From Lachnospiraceae bacterium (GTDB lineage: Bacteria > Bacillota > Clostridia > Lachnospirales > Lachnospiraceae), in NCBI GenBank assembly GCA_024698345.1, contig JAILRH010000037.1, positions 1 to 54,318 of the forward strand: a stretch of 54,318 nt of DNA, given 5' to 3'. Of the stretch, positions 24,176 through 33,834 are shown one piece after another. Position 1 is the stretch's first letter. Each line of letters opens with the position of its first letter. Below the pieces are notes generated by a model. That model made no database searches and was not told the DNA's origin. It saw only the letters and a program-made list of their open reading frames with translations. Made by a program: the position numbers and the translations under genes.

Positions 24176-25264
24176 ATGATATCAAATCAAATATTACAAA
24201 CAACAATAGACGGAATCAAAGAAATATCAAGAGTGGATTTTTGCGTATCAGACACAGACGGAAAAGTAATTGCATCTACTTTTGAGGTTGGAAACGAATT
24301 TAATAATGCCATTTCTTCATTTGTAAATTCAGAAGCGGACAGTCAGGTAGTTCAGGATCATCAGTTCTTCAAAGTATATGATGAGACACAGCTTGAACTT
24401 ATTCTTATTGCCCAGGGCTCAAATGAAGACACATATATGATAGGAAAGATGGTGACTTTCCAGATTCAGAATCTTCTTGTAGCGTACAAGGAGAGATTTG
24501 ATAAGGATAACTTTATCAAGAATCTGTTGCTGGATAATCTCCTTCTTGTTGATATTTATAACAGAGCAAAGAAGCTGCACATTCAGACAGATGCGAAGCG
24601 TGTAGTTTGCATAATCGAGACAAAGAATGAAAAAGACAGTGTTGCACTTGAGACAGTGAGAACACTTTTCATAGGAAAGTCAAAAGACTTCATCACAGCA
24701 GTTGATGAGAAGAGCATTATTCTTGTAAAGGAACTTGAGGACGGACAGGGTTACGAGGAGATTGAGCGCGTATGTAACACTATCGTTGACATGCTCAACA
24801 CAGAAGCTATGGTAAAGGCCAATGTGTCTTACGGTACTATAGTTAAGGAACTCAAGGAAGTATCAAGATCTTACAAGGAAGCAAAGATGGCTCTTGATGT
24901 AGGAAAGATATTCTATAGCACAAAGAACGTAATCGCTTACAATAATCTTGGAATCGGAAGACTTATATATCAGCTCCCTATTCCACTTTGCAAGATGTTC
25001 ATCAAAGAGATATTCGACGGCAAGTCACCTGATGAGTTTGACGAGGAGACATTGTCAACAATCAACAAGTTCTTTGAGAACAGTCTTAATGTTTCTGAGA
25101 CATCAAGACAGTTGTATATTCACAGAAATACTCTTGTATACAGACTGGATAAGCTTCAAAAGAGTACGGGTCTGGACCTTAGAGTGTTCGAAGATGCAAT
25201 TACATTCAAGATTGCACTTATGGTAGTTAAGTACATGAATTATATGGAGAATACCGAATACTAA
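24176..25264 (+). CDS. CdaR/PucR-like transcriptional regulator
   Basis: A 362-residue regulator of the sugar-diacid regulator type. The N-terminus (about 1-110) looks like a diacid-recognition/PAS-like sensor (ISRVDFCVSDTDGKVIASTFEVG), the middle is a GGDEF-like helper region (about 130-270) and the C-terminus (about 300-360) is the PucR-type HTH, seen in NVSETSRQLYIHRNTLVYRLDKLQKSTGLDLR. It lies between the sugar ABC ATPase and ftsE, possibly regulating carbohydrate uptake; the ligand is unknown. GGAGAG before the ATG. Confidence 0.87.
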   Translation: MISNQILQTTIDGIKEISRVDFCVSDTDGKVIASTFEVGNEFNNAISSFVNSEADSQVVQDHQFFKVYDETQLELILIAQGSNEDTYMIGKMVTFQIQNLLVAYKERFDKDNFIKNLLLDNLLLVDIYNRAKKLHIQTDAKRVVCIIETKNEKDSVALETVRTLFIGKSKDFITAVDEKSIILVKELEDGQGYEEIERVCNTIVDMLNTEAMVKANVSYGTIVKELKEVSRSYKEAKMALDVGKIFYSTKNVIAYNNLGIGRLIYQLPIPLCKMFIKEIFDGKSPDEFDEETLSTINKFFENSLNVSETSRQLYIHRNTLVYRLDKLQKSTGLDLRVFEDAITFKIALMVVKYMNYMENTEY

Positions 25265-25334
25265 GGAACGTTTGGGAGTACAGCGTTTTTGGCGTATTGC
25301 GATATACGCGATTACTAAAACCCGGAGGGTAAAG

Positions 25335-26021
25335 ATGATTACATTAGATCATGTCACAAAGAGTTACAAAGAGGGGACCTATGCCCTCAATGACGTTAAT
25401 ATAGAGATAGAAGACGGTGAGTTTGTATTTATCGTGGGGTCCAGCGGATCAGGTAAATCGACCTTCATCAAGTTACTTCTCAGAGAACTTCAGCCTACAT
25501 CAGGCAAGATTATTGTTGCAGGCAGAGATTTGAGCAGACTCAAATCAGGACAGGCAGCAAAATTCAGACGTGAGATAGGTTGCGTATTTCAGGATTTCAG
25601 ATTATTGCCCGACAGAAATGTTTACGATAACGTTGCTTTTGCACAGCATGTTATCGGCGTATCAAAGAAGGAAATCAGAAAAAATGTTCCTCCCCTACTC
25701 ACAATGGTAGGCTTATCAGAGAAGTACCGATCATTGCCGGGAGAACTGTCAGGTGGTGAGCAGCAGAGAGTTGCTCTGGCAAGAGCACTGGTAAATAAGC
25801 CAAAGTTATTATTGGCAGACGAGCCTACGGGTAATTTGGACCCGGGCAATTCATGGGAGATTATGAAACTCTTAGAAGAGGTAAACAATCAGGGAACAAC
25901 AGTAGTTGTTGTTACTCATAACTTAGAGATTGTAAATGCCATGGAAAAGAGAGTAATCACAATGAAAAAAGGCGTAAAAGTCAGCGACACCAAACAGGAT
26001 AATCTGATAGTTAGGAATTAA
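25335..26021 (+). CDS. ftsE: Cell division ATP-binding protein FtsE
   Basis: 228-residue ATPase that with FtsX controls peptidoglycan hydrolases at the septum. Walker A GSSGSGKS (35-42), signature [15 protein letters not shown], Walker [14 protein letters not shown] and switch VTHN are present. [11 protein letters not shown] is a typical FtsE start; the frame extends upstream to 25272, but CCGGAGGG lies just before ATG 25335. ftsX follows after 5 bases. Confidence 0.96.
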   Translation: MITLDHVTKSYKEGTYALNDVNIEIEDGEFVFIVGSSGSGKSTFIKLLLRELQPTSGKIIVAGRDLSRLKSGQAAKFRREIGCVFQDFRLLPDRNVYDNVAFAQHVIGVSKKEIRKNVPPLLTMVGLSEKYRSLPGELSGGEQQRVALARALVNKPKLLLADEPTGNLDPGNSWEIMKLLEEVNNQGTTVVVVTHNLEIVNAMEKRVITMKKGVKVSDTKQDNLIVRN

Positions 26022-26026
26022 GAAAA

Positions 26027-26935
26027 ATGATTTTAAGAACTACGATATACTGCATAAAGCAGGGAATAATAAATATTAAGAGAAACAAATTATTCTCCCT
26101 TGCATCAGTGGGAACTATAGCTGCATGTATATTTTTGATTGGTTTGTTTTTTGCAATTGTTATGAATTTCCAGTACATTGTAAAAAACGCAGAGGAGCAT
26201 GTGGGTATCACAGTATTCTTCGATGAAGGGACAGAGCAGGCGAGAATTGATGAGATAGGCAAGCAGATTAAAGAGATGGACGGTGTACTGAGTGTGGAGT
26301 ACACATCTGCAGAGAAGGCGTGGGAAGAATTCAAAAAATCATATTTTGCAGATTCACCTGAACTTGCAGAAGGATTCAAAGAAGATAATCCCCTTGCAAA
26401 TTCAGCCAATTACACAGTTTATATTGAAGATATCAGCAAACAGTCATCATATGTCAGAGAAATTGAAAAAATAGAAAATGTCCGTAACGTAAAGTACTCA
26501 GAGAGTGCAGTGTCTACAATGACCAATTTCGGACGTTTTGTAGGATATGCTTCAATTGCTATTATTTTAGTGTTGCTGGCGGTTGGTATTTTCCTTATCA
26601 GCAACACAGTTATGATGGGAATTTCCGTTAGACAGAAAGAGATTAAGATTATGAAGCTTATCGGTGCGACTAATTTATTTGTAAGAGCACCGTTTGTAAT
26701 TGAAGGAATTGTTATAGGCGTGATAGGAGCTGCTATTCCACTGGTTCTGTTATTTGTTTTGTATGACAGAGTGGTGGATTTTGTGATGTCACAGTTCCAT
26801 GCACTGTCATCTATCGTATCATTCCTTCCAATCTATTCGGTATTTGTGTATCTGGTGCCAATCAGTTTTGGTGTTGGAGCAGGAATCGGATTGCTTGGAA
26901 GTGTCGCTTCAATAAGAAAGCATTTGAAGATATAG
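26027..26935 (+). CDS. ftsX: Cell division membrane protein FtsX
   Basis: 302 residues with four transmembrane segments: one after residue 22 (FSLASVGTIAACIFLIGLFF) and three in the C-terminal part (about 175-200, 222-245, 262-290). The large extracellular loop (about 45-170) would contact the hydrolase partner. TNLFVRAPFVIEG is a family motif. It forms the FtsEX complex with the preceding gene and is followed by an EnvC-like gene. Confidence 0.95.
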   Translation: MILRTTIYCIKQGIINIKRNKLFSLASVGTIAACIFLIGLFFAIVMNFQYIVKNAEEHVGITVFFDEGTEQARIDEIGKQIKEMDGVLSVEYTSAEKAWEEFKKSYFADSPELAEGFKEDNPLANSANYTVYIEDISKQSSYVREIEKIENVRNVKYSESAVSTMTNFGRFVGYASIAIILVLLAVGIFLISNTVMMGISVRQKEIKIMKLIGATNLFVRAPFVIEGIVIGVIGAAIPLVLLFVLYDRVVDFVMSQFHALSSIVSFLPIYSVFVYLVPISFGVGAGIGLLGSVASIRKHLKI

Positions 26936-26992
26936 TATTATAGTTAAAAAATATTTACAGATAATATTTGAAAAAATAAGGTGGTAATTATT

Positions 26993-28279
26993 TTGATAAA
27001 GAAAAGAAAGTGCATTAGGAGAGCCATAAGCTTTGTCACAATGCTTGCTGTTGCAACAAGCTATATGGGCATTCAGACCGGTGCTACAATCAGTGAAGAA
27101 AAACAGAGATTAAAAGAGTTTGAACAGCAAAAACAAGATATAAAGAACACTATCAACAGTTTAGAGTCTGATAAGGCAGCGATAGAGAGCAATATAAAGA
27201 AATTGGACGATAAGCTGAGTGAGATTTCAAAAACTCTATACAAGACGGAGAAGAATCTTGACAAAGTAGGTAAAAAGATAGAGAATAATAAGGTTAAACT
27301 TGCAGATGCTCAGAAGAGCATAGAACTTCAGTATGCAGACATGAAACTCAGAATACAGTTCATGTATGAAAACGGAAATCAGCAGTTGATTAATTTGATT
27401 CTGAGTTCAGAAAGCATCACAGACCTTTTAAATAAGGCAGAGTATATTTCAGAACTTTCATCATATGACAGACGAATGCTCGATAAGATGAAAGCAACCA
27501 AAGCAGAAATCGAAAAGACAGAGCAGGCGCTTGAGTCAGAAGAAAAAGAACTTCTTGTGCTTCAGACAGAGCAAAAGGAAGAAAAACAGAATGTTGAGAC
27601 TCTTGTAGAGGCAAAGCAGCAGGAACTTACAGCGTACGATGCAAAGATTGACAAAGCAGAGGGCGAGCTTGGACAGATTGATTTTGTAATCAAGAGTCAG
27701 AAAGATGAAATAGCCCAGATGGAGAAAATAGAGGCTGAGCGAAAAGCGGCAGCTGAAAAGGCGGCAAAAGAAGCGGCAATTCAGGCAGCAAAGAACAAGT
27801 CATCAAGTCCGACATATGTACCGTCAAAGCCGACTACTCCAAGTTATCCGGCGTCAAACGGACAGACATCCGGTAATGTTACAGTTTCAGGATATATATG
27901 GCCGTTGCCTGGACATACTTCTATTTCTTCAGGTTTTGGATACAGAGCGGATCCGTTCTCCGGACAGACTTCATATCATTCAGGTATAGATTTGCCGGCA
28001 CCTTCGGGAACACCGATTGTTGCATCGGCATCAGGACAGGTTGCCTGGTCAAATTACAGTACATCAGCAGGAAACTGGATTGGTATTGATCACGGAAACG
28101 GTGTTTACACTGTGTACATGCACATGTCTGCCAGATTGGTTTCGGCAGGACAGACTGTTTCCCAGGGACAGACAATCGGACTTGTTGGAACAACAGGTTC
28201 ATCTACGGGTAATCACTTACACTTCAGTGTGCGATTAAACGGAACCTATGTAAGTCCGCTTAGTTACGTAAGCCCGTAA
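26993..28279 (+). CDS. EnvC-like murein hydrolase (coiled coil + LytM/M23)
   Basis: A secreted 428-residue protein: signal peptide (ISFVTMLAVATSYMGIQTGA), a long coiled coil (about 35-260, Lys/Glu-rich), a Ser/Pro linker, and a C-terminal M23 domain (about 300-425). Zinc ligands are in place (YHSGIDLPAPSGTP and HLHFSVRL), so unlike E. coli EnvC the domain looks catalytically competent. FtsEX-controlled coiled-coil hydrolases such as pneumococcal PcsB have comparable layout. Start TTG 26993 is chosen because AAGGTGG is 8 bases upstream; GTG 26981 overlaps that site. Confidence 0.9.
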   Translation: MIKKRKCIRRAISFVTMLAVATSYMGIQTGATISEEKQRLKEFEQQKQDIKNTINSLESDKAAIESNIKKLDDKLSEISKTLYKTEKNLDKVGKKIENNKVKLADAQKSIELQYADMKLRIQFMYENGNQQLINLILSSESITDLLNKAEYISELSSYDRRMLDKMKATKAEIEKTEQALESEEKELLVLQTEQKEEKQNVETLVEAKQQELTAYDAKIDKAEGELGQIDFVIKSQKDEIAQMEKIEAERKAAAEKAAKEAAIQAAKNKSSSPTYVPSKPTTPSYPASNGQTSGNVTVSGYIWPLPGHTSISSGFGYRADPFSGQTSYHSGIDLPAPSGTPIVASASGQVAWSNYSTSAGNWIGIDHGNGVYTVYMHMSARLVSAGQTVSQGQTIGLVGTTGSSTGNHLHFSVRLNGTYVSPLSYVSP

Positions 28280-28591
28280 CTCTTAAATGGTTTGAAATTT
28301 ATAATCAAGTTCTGAAAATAAGAACATATAATTTAAAAAAGATATTATCTTCGGTGTTTTCCGCGGCAGGAACACCGGGAGCATTCTTGAATTTATGCCC
28401 GTAAGGTTAATGATTAATCACAATGATTATAAACGACCTTGCGGGCTAGATATTTGTGGATGTTTTCAATGAATATAGAATCATGTGATAAATTCAAGAC
28501 TCGCTCGCGAGTCTTGTTGCGAAATGCGCGTCAGGACTACTTTGATGAAAATGTCACAGATATATTGGAAAGAGAAGGGAGTTAAGTGAGA
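28280..28591. other. 312-base gene-free region with three hairpins
   Basis: No convincing coding frame. CGGTGTT (28352-) pairs with AACACCG (28372-); GCCCGTAAGGT (28397-28407) pairs with ACCTTGCGGGC (28436-28446); and CAAGACTCGC (28495-28504) pairs perfectly with GCGAGTCTTG (28507-28516), a near-continuous palindrome. None has a U-run, so a protein-binding or RNA-structural role is open. Confidence 0.55.
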
Positions 28592-29776
28592 ATGAGAAAA
28601 GGATACTTTGTTTCATTTGTGTTAGGTGCAGCAGCATTTGCAATTTTAATAACAGGGGTTAATCTCGTTAGAGGAAATAGACTGGTGAAGATAAGCAACA
28701 ATAATAAAGTGACTGAAGCAACAGATGCAAAACTTGAGTTGCTGCAAAAGTATATAGAGACATTTTATCTGGAAACCAATGAAGAAAAAGCGGATAAGGA
28801 AGATTTGGAAAACGGAATTTACAAGGGATACGTAAGTGCGTTGAATGATCCTTATTCTCAGTATTACACAAAAGAGGAGTATGATGACCTGATGGAATCA
28901 ACATCAGGTGAATACAAGGGAATTGGTGTGGTTGTGTCACAGAATGATGAGACCGGAGTAATCACCATGATTTCTGTATATGACAATACTCCTGCTAAAG
29001 AAGCCGGATTGGAAGACGGTGATATTCTTTACAAGGTAGAAGGAAAGGAAGTTACAGGAATTGATATAGATAAAGTGGTAGGCCAGATTAGAGGTGAAGA
29101 AGGAACCACCGTGCATATCGAGATCTACAGAGAATCAACAAAGGAATACAAAGAGTTTGATGTTGAGCGAAGAACCATAGAGGTTCCTACAGTTTATTCT
29201 GAGATGTTAGATGAGGAAAAGAAAATCGGCTACGTTAAGGTGACCCAGTTTGACTCAAACACAGACGAGATTTTTTCAAAGAAAATGAAGGAACTGAGCA
29301 GTCAGGGAATGAAATCTGTAGTATTCGACCTTAGAAATAATCCGGGTGGAAATTATGATACTGTCTGCAATATGCTCGATGAGCTTCTTCCGGAGGGAAC
29401 AGTAGTTTATACCCTTGATAAGAGTGGAAAAAAAGAGATTGAAACATCAGATGCAGCATGCATAGACATTCCAATGGTTGTGCTGATGAATGAAAACAGC
29501 GCCAGTGCTTCGGAGATATTTGCAGGTGCGATACAGGATTACAAGGCAGGTAAAATAGTTGGGACACAGTCATTTGGAAAGGGAATTGTTCAGTCGGTAT
29601 TCAGCCTTCCTGATGGTTCAGCAATCAAACTTACAGTGTCAAAATATTATACTCCAAACGGTACAAATATCCACAAAAAGGGAATAACGCCGGATGTGAA
29701 AGTGGAGGACAACAAAGACACCGAGCAGGATGAGCAGTTAGACGAAGCATTGAAACAGTTAGAAAATAATAATTAG
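28592..29776 (+). CDS. Carboxy-terminal processing peptidase (S41, CtpA-like)
   Basis: Membrane-anchored serine protease, 394 residues: N-terminal transmembrane helix (FVSFVLGAAAFAILITGV), a helical region, a PDZ domain (about 95-180; GIGVVVSQNDETGVITMISV, AGLEDGDILYKVEGKEV) and the S41 catalytic domain (about 190-375) with NENSASASEIFAGAIQD (nucleophile Ser) and GTQSFGKGIVQ (general-base Lys). Such enzymes follow EnvC-like genes in many Firmicutes. GTG 28586 is an equally possible start; GGGAG lies 4 bases before it and 10 before ATG 28592. Confidence 0.93.
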   Translation: MRKGYFVSFVLGAAAFAILITGVNLVRGNRLVKISNNNKVTEATDAKLELLQKYIETFYLETNEEKADKEDLENGIYKGYVSALNDPYSQYYTKEEYDDLMESTSGEYKGIGVVVSQNDETGVITMISVYDNTPAKEAGLEDGDILYKVEGKEVTGIDIDKVVGQIRGEEGTTVHIEIYRESTKEYKEFDVERRTIEVPTVYSEMLDEEKKIGYVKVTQFDSNTDEIFSKKMKELSSQGMKSVVFDLRNNPGGNYDTVCNMLDELLPEGTVVYTLDKSGKKEIETSDAACIDIPMVVLMNENSASASEIFAGAIQDYKAGKIVGTQSFGKGIVQSVFSLPDGSAIKLTVSKYYTPNGTNIHKKGITPDVKVEDNKDTEQDEQLDEALKQLENNN

Positions 29777-29846
29777 AAATATAAAAATTAGAAATATTAA
29801 AATTAGAAATATTAAAATTAGAAATATATAGATTAGAAACATAAAG
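29772..29846 (+). repeat. 15-bp tandem repeat, five copies, over the ctpA-like stop codon
   Basis: ATTAGAAATATTAAA-type units start at 29772, 29787, 29802, 29817 and 29832. The stop TAG (29774-29776) falls inside the first unit and a partial sixth (ATTAGAGCAG) follows. Confidence 0.93.
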
Positions 29847-29880
29847 ATTAGAGCAGAAAAAATTTAGTCGGGAGGAAGTT

Positions 29881-30225
29881 ATGGAATTTTTGATTATCAT
29901 TTTGAAAAAGATTGAGTTAGTGGATGAACTGATTATAAAGCTTCAGGAAATAGATGTTCATCATGGTACGATAATAGATGCAAAGAGCATGACATCAGCG
30001 CTCTCCACTAAGTGGACTGATGTTCCAATGTTTGGTTTGTTTAGAAGTGCAAACAATCATGAGTACAATGAAGACTGCAAGATGCTTATGTTTGTATTGG
30101 ATCAGGAGAGAATTGAGAAGGTAAAAGAGACAGTTGAGGCGGTTGTTGGAGATATGGATCAACCTAAAACAGCTGTAATGTTTACTATGCCTATTTCATT
30201 TGAAAAAGGATTTGACAAGAATTAA
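29881..30225 (+). CDS. PII-like (GlnB/CutA-fold) small regulatory protein
   Basis: 114 residues. MEFLIIILKKIELVDELIIKLQEIDVHHGTIID has the ferredoxin-like first half seen in PII-like proteins (strand, helix starting at about residue 13, then a G-containing strand), and MLMFVLDQERIEKVKETVEAVVGD the second half. The classical PII T-loop with its uridylylation Tyr is not evident, so this is a divergent PII-like sensor. The adjacent antiporter gene suggests it controls ion transport, a role known for some PII-like proteins. GGGAGGAAGTT precedes the ATG. Confidence 0.72.
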   Translation: MEFLIIILKKIELVDELIIKLQEIDVHHGTIIDAKSMTSALSTKWTDVPMFGLFRSANNHEYNEDCKMLMFVLDQERIEKVKETVEAVVGDMDQPKTAVMFTMPISFEKGFDKN

Positions 30226-30341
30226 TGTTAATATTATCAATGCCTGACGCAGGAAAAAAGACAAGATAATGTTTTTTACGCCGAAGGAATTACAGGATAA
30301 TGCATGCAACATATAGAAAAAGAGAAAGATGGAGTGATAAG

Positions 30342-31517
30342 ATGAATATCGATGAATTGTTGTTATATTTAGCAATAGCACTGTTTTTATGTCTAATGTC
30401 CGGTAAGGTAGTAAAACAGTTTAAATTACCTAACGTAACAGGATATCTTATTATAGGTTTGCTCTCAGGACCGTCGGTTATAGGAATTGTAAATCAGGGA
30501 ATGGTTGGAAATTTTGCGATTATTTCAAAGATAGCCCTTGGATTTATTGCATTTTCCATCGGAACTGAATTTGAATTTAAATATATCAGAAAACTTGGAG
30601 CTGCACCGGTGATTATTGCAATTTTTGAATCACTTGGAGCTACTGTTTTTGTTGTGATCGGTATGCTGATTTTTGGAATGCCGGTGGAACTTGCACTTAT
30701 TATGGGAGCCATTGCGGCGGCAACGGATCCAGCAGCGACAATTCTCGTAGCAAAGCAGTATAAGGCAAGTGGCCCGGTTACAAGAACTCTGATTCCGGTA
30801 GTGGCAATCGATGATGCCACAGCGCTTATGTCTTACGGAATCTGCGTGGCTATTGCCAAGGTGTATACAACAGGACATATTTCAGCAGCAACATTGCTGT
30901 CGCCGGTTAGAGAGATTTTCGGTTCCCTTGCAGTAGGAATTATAATGGGACTTATATTTACATTACTCATCAAGTTTTATACGGGAAGAGGAAACCGACT
31001 GGCGATTACCATTGCAATGGTGGCATTGGCAGTAAGTTTATCAGACAAAGTAGATTTGTCACCGCTTTTAACATGTATGGCAATGAGTATAACTGTAGTA
31101 AATACATCAAGCAACTGTAAGGTTGTATTTGAGCAGATGGACAGAATGACGCCGCCTATTTTTATGATGTTCTTCTTCATGTCAGGAGCGGGGCTGGATA
31201 TAGGAATTCTTCCTACAATCGGTACTCTTGGAATGATTTATATTGTATTTAGAGTTGCAGGTAAACTTGCAGGAGCGGCAGTCGGAGGAAAGCTTTCAAA
31301 GGCAGAGCCTGACGTTCAGAAATATCTTGGAATCGGGCTTATTCCGCAGGCCGGAGTGGCAATTGGTCTTGCCTCAATGAGCGGAACTATAGTGCCGCAG
31401 TACAGCAGCAGGATTACTGCGGTTGTTCTTTGCGGAACGGTTATTTATGAATTGGTTGGACCGGTTCTTACAAAGATTACACTGACACACATAGGTGAGA
31501 TAAAAAAGACAGCATAG
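30342..31517 (+). CDS. CPA2-family cation:proton antiporter
   Basis: 391 residues with about 12-13 transmembrane helices of the Na+/H+ exchanger fold. PNVTGYLIIGLLSGPSV and GFIAFSIGTEFEF are typical of the family N-terminus, AAATDPAATI and AIDDATALMSYG contain the ion-binding acidic residues. There is no C-terminal TrkA-N or Kef-type domain, so regulation may come from the PII-like protein upstream (117 bases apart). ATG 30342 has GGAGTGATAAG before it; the open frame upstream is not needed. Confidence 0.9.
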   Translation: MNIDELLLYLAIALFLCLMSGKVVKQFKLPNVTGYLIIGLLSGPSVIGIVNQGMVGNFAIISKIALGFIAFSIGTEFEFKYIRKLGAAPVIIAIFESLGATVFVVIGMLIFGMPVELALIMGAIAAATDPAATILVAKQYKASGPVTRTLIPVVAIDDATALMSYGICVAIAKVYTTGHISAATLLSPVREIFGSLAVGIIMGLIFTLLIKFYTGRGNRLAITIAMVALAVSLSDKVDLSPLLTCMAMSITVVNTSSNCKVVFEQMDRMTPPIFMMFFFMSGAGLDIGILPTIGTLGMIYIVFRVAGKLAGAAVGGKLSKAEPDVQKYLGIGLIPQAGVAIGLASMSGTIVPQYSSRITAVVLCGTVIYELVGPVLTKITLTHIGEIKKTA

Positions 31518-31533
31518 GAAATGATGATATAAA

Positions 31534-31566
31534 GGAGTTTTTCACAATTGTGGGGAACTCTTTTTC
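31534..31566 (+). terminator. Intrinsic terminator after antiporter gene
   Basis: GAGTT (31535-31539) pairs with AACTC (31556-31560) around an inner palindrome CACAATTGTG, followed by TTTTTC. Confidence 0.75.
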
Positions 31567-31636
31567 ATTTCCTCCTTGCCGGATTGAAGTGATAGAGGCT
31601 TATTGAAGGTGAGGAGAGTATTCTCAAACAAAAATA

Positions 31637-31686
31637 GAACTGGCGTTCGATTTATGATTGCCATGAAGTAATTGCTGTGTTATACT
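31637..31686 (+). promoter_or_regulatory. uvrB promoter with SOS (LexA/DinR) box
   Basis: AGAACTGGCGTTCG centred at 31642-31643 fits the Firmicute SOS pattern GAAC-N4-GTTC. Ten bases downstream begins a promoter, TTGCCA (31658-31663) and TATACT (31681-31686) with 17-base spacing. LexA repression of uvrB is the expected arrangement. Confidence 0.75.
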
Positions 31687-31790
31687 AAAAAGTACATTCG
31701 ATGGTTTTAGTAGGATTCACCGGTGAGCCGGAAAACGTGCCGCAGGTGATGGTGTAGTATGCGTTGACGACGTATGTATAGGAGAATTAT

Positions 31791-33773
31791 ATGGATCATT
31801 TTGTGTTGCATTCTGAATACAAACCAACCGGGGATCAGCCGGAAGCCATAGACAAGCTGGTGGAAGGGTTTAAAGAAGGAAATCAGTTCCAGACTCTTCT
31901 TGGAGTTACCGGTTCGGGTAAGACTTTCACCATGGCAAATGTCATAGAAAAATTGAATAAACCTACCCTTATTATCGCCCATAATAAGACTCTGGCGGCG
32001 CAGCTTTATGGTGAGTTCAAGGAGTTCTTTCCGGAGAATGCGGTTGAGTATTTTGTATCATATTATGATTATTATCAGCCGGAGGCTTATGTTCCAAGCA
32101 CTGATACTTATATAGAGAAGGATTCTTCTATCAATGATGAGATAGATAAGTTGAGACATTCAGCAACCATGGCACTGATGGAGAGAAGGGATGTTATTAT
32201 TGTCTCGTCAGTTTCCTGCATTTACGGATTGGGAGATCCGATCGATTACAAGAACATGGTTATTTCACTTCGTCCCGGTATGATTAAGGACAGGGACGAG
32301 GTTATTCATAAACTGATAGAGATTCAGTATGAGCGCAACGATATGGATTTTAAGCGCGGTTCCTTCAGAGTCAGGGGAGATGTAGTGGAGATTTTTCCGG
32401 CATCGGCATCGGATTACGCCATCAGAGTTGAGTTCTTTGGGGATGAAGTGGACAGGATTGCAGAGATTAATACTCTGACAGGCGACATTGTGAATCGCTT
32501 GGAGCACGTTGCTATTTTCCCGAACTCTCACTATGTGGTTCCACCGGAGAAGATGGAGAAAGCATTGAAGTCCATTGAAGCGGAACTCAAGGAGAGAGTG
32601 GAGTATTTCAAGGGCGAGGATAAGCTCATTGAGGCTCAGCGTATTGCGGAGCGAACCAACTTTGATATGGAGATGCTCAGAGAGACAGGAATCTGTTCCG
32701 GCATTGAGAATTATTCCAGGCATATGGCAGGACTTGAACCGGGAGCGACTCCTCATACACTTATAGAATATTTCGGCGATGACTTTCTTATAATAGTAGA
32801 TGAGTCTCATATCACTATTCCTCAGGTCAGAGGAATGTATGCAGGAGACCAGTCCAGAAAGACTTCCCTTGTGGATTACGGCTTCAGACTTCCTTCGGCA
32901 AAGGACAACCGTCCTTTGAATTTTGGAGAGTTTGAGTCCATGATTGATCAGATGCTATTTGTGTCTGCAACGCCTAATGTCTATGAGGATGAGCATGAGC
33001 TTGCAAGAGTGGAGCAGATTATCAGACCTACGGGACTCCTTGATCCGAAGGTGGACGTGAGACCGATTGACGGTCAGATTGACGATCTGATTTCAGAGAT
33101 TAATAGGGAAGTGGAGAAGAAGAATAAGGTACTGGTTACCACGCTTACCAAGCGTATGGCGGAAGACCTGACTGACTATATGAAGGAAGTGGGTATCAGA
33201 GTGCGCTACCTCCATTCAGATATAGATACTCTTGAGAGAACAGAGATTATCAGGGATATGCGTCTTGATGTGTTCGACGTATTAGTAGGTATCAACCTGT
33301 TAAGAGAAGGTCTTGATATACCTGAAATTTCACTGGTGGCAATTCTGGATGCGGACAAAGAGGGATTCCTTCGATCAGAGACATCCCTTATTCAGACCAT
33401 CGGTCGTGCTGCGAGAAATGCAGAAGGTCATGTTATTATGTACGCGGACAATATGACAGAGTCTATGGATAAGGCGATTTCGGAGACCAACCGAAGACGT
33501 GAGATTCAGGAGCGTTACAATGAGGAGCACGGCATTACACCGACAACCATTAAGAAGGCAGTCAGAGATCTTATCAGTATTACCAAGGAAGCAGAGAAGA
33601 CTATCAATGACATTGAGAAAGATCCTGAGTCAATGGATAGCAAAGAACTCAAGAAACTCATGGACAAGCTTGAGAAGCGCATGAAGAAGGCTGCGGCAGA
33701 CTTTGACTTTGAGGCGGCCATTGAGTTTAGAGATAACATTGCAGAGTTGAGGAAGTATCTGCATAGAGATTAA
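31791..33773 (+). CDS. uvrB: UvrABC system protein B
   Basis: DNA damage verification helicase of nucleotide excision repair, 660 residues. Walker A GVTGSGKT (38-45), the beta-hairpin region [25 protein letters not shown]-type (in [18 protein letters not shown]), DESHITIPQ (helicase motif II variant), [20 protein letters not shown] and QTIGRAARN (motif VI) are all present. The C-terminal UVR domain ([15 protein letters not shown]) contacts UvrC. It is followed by an acetyltransferase gene and uvrA. Confidence 0.98.
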   Translation: MDHFVLHSEYKPTGDQPEAIDKLVEGFKEGNQFQTLLGVTGSGKTFTMANVIEKLNKPTLIIAHNKTLAAQLYGEFKEFFPENAVEYFVSYYDYYQPEAYVPSTDTYIEKDSSINDEIDKLRHSATMALMERRDVIIVSSVSCIYGLGDPIDYKNMVISLRPGMIKDRDEVIHKLIEIQYERNDMDFKRGSFRVRGDVVEIFPASASDYAIRVEFFGDEVDRIAEINTLTGDIVNRLEHVAIFPNSHYVVPPEKMEKALKSIEAELKERVEYFKGEDKLIEAQRIAERTNFDMEMLRETGICSGIENYSRHMAGLEPGATPHTLIEYFGDDFLIIVDESHITIPQVRGMYAGDQSRKTSLVDYGFRLPSAKDNRPLNFGEFESMIDQMLFVSATPNVYEDEHELARVEQIIRPTGLLDPKVDVRPIDGQIDDLISEINREVEKKNKVLVTTLTKRMAEDLTDYMKEVGIRVRYLHSDIDTLERTEIIRDMRLDVFDVLVGINLLREGLDIPEISLVAILDADKEGFLRSETSLIQTIGRAARNAEGHVIMYADNMTESMDKAISETNRRREIQERYNEEHGITPTTIKKAVRDLISITKEAEKTINDIEKDPESMDSKELKKLMDKLEKRMKKAAADFDFEAAIEFRDNIAELRKYLHRD

Positions 33774-33834
33774 AGCAGATAATAACAAATCCAATAATGC
33801 TTATCGGTTATAAAATGAATTATAAGGGGATAAA

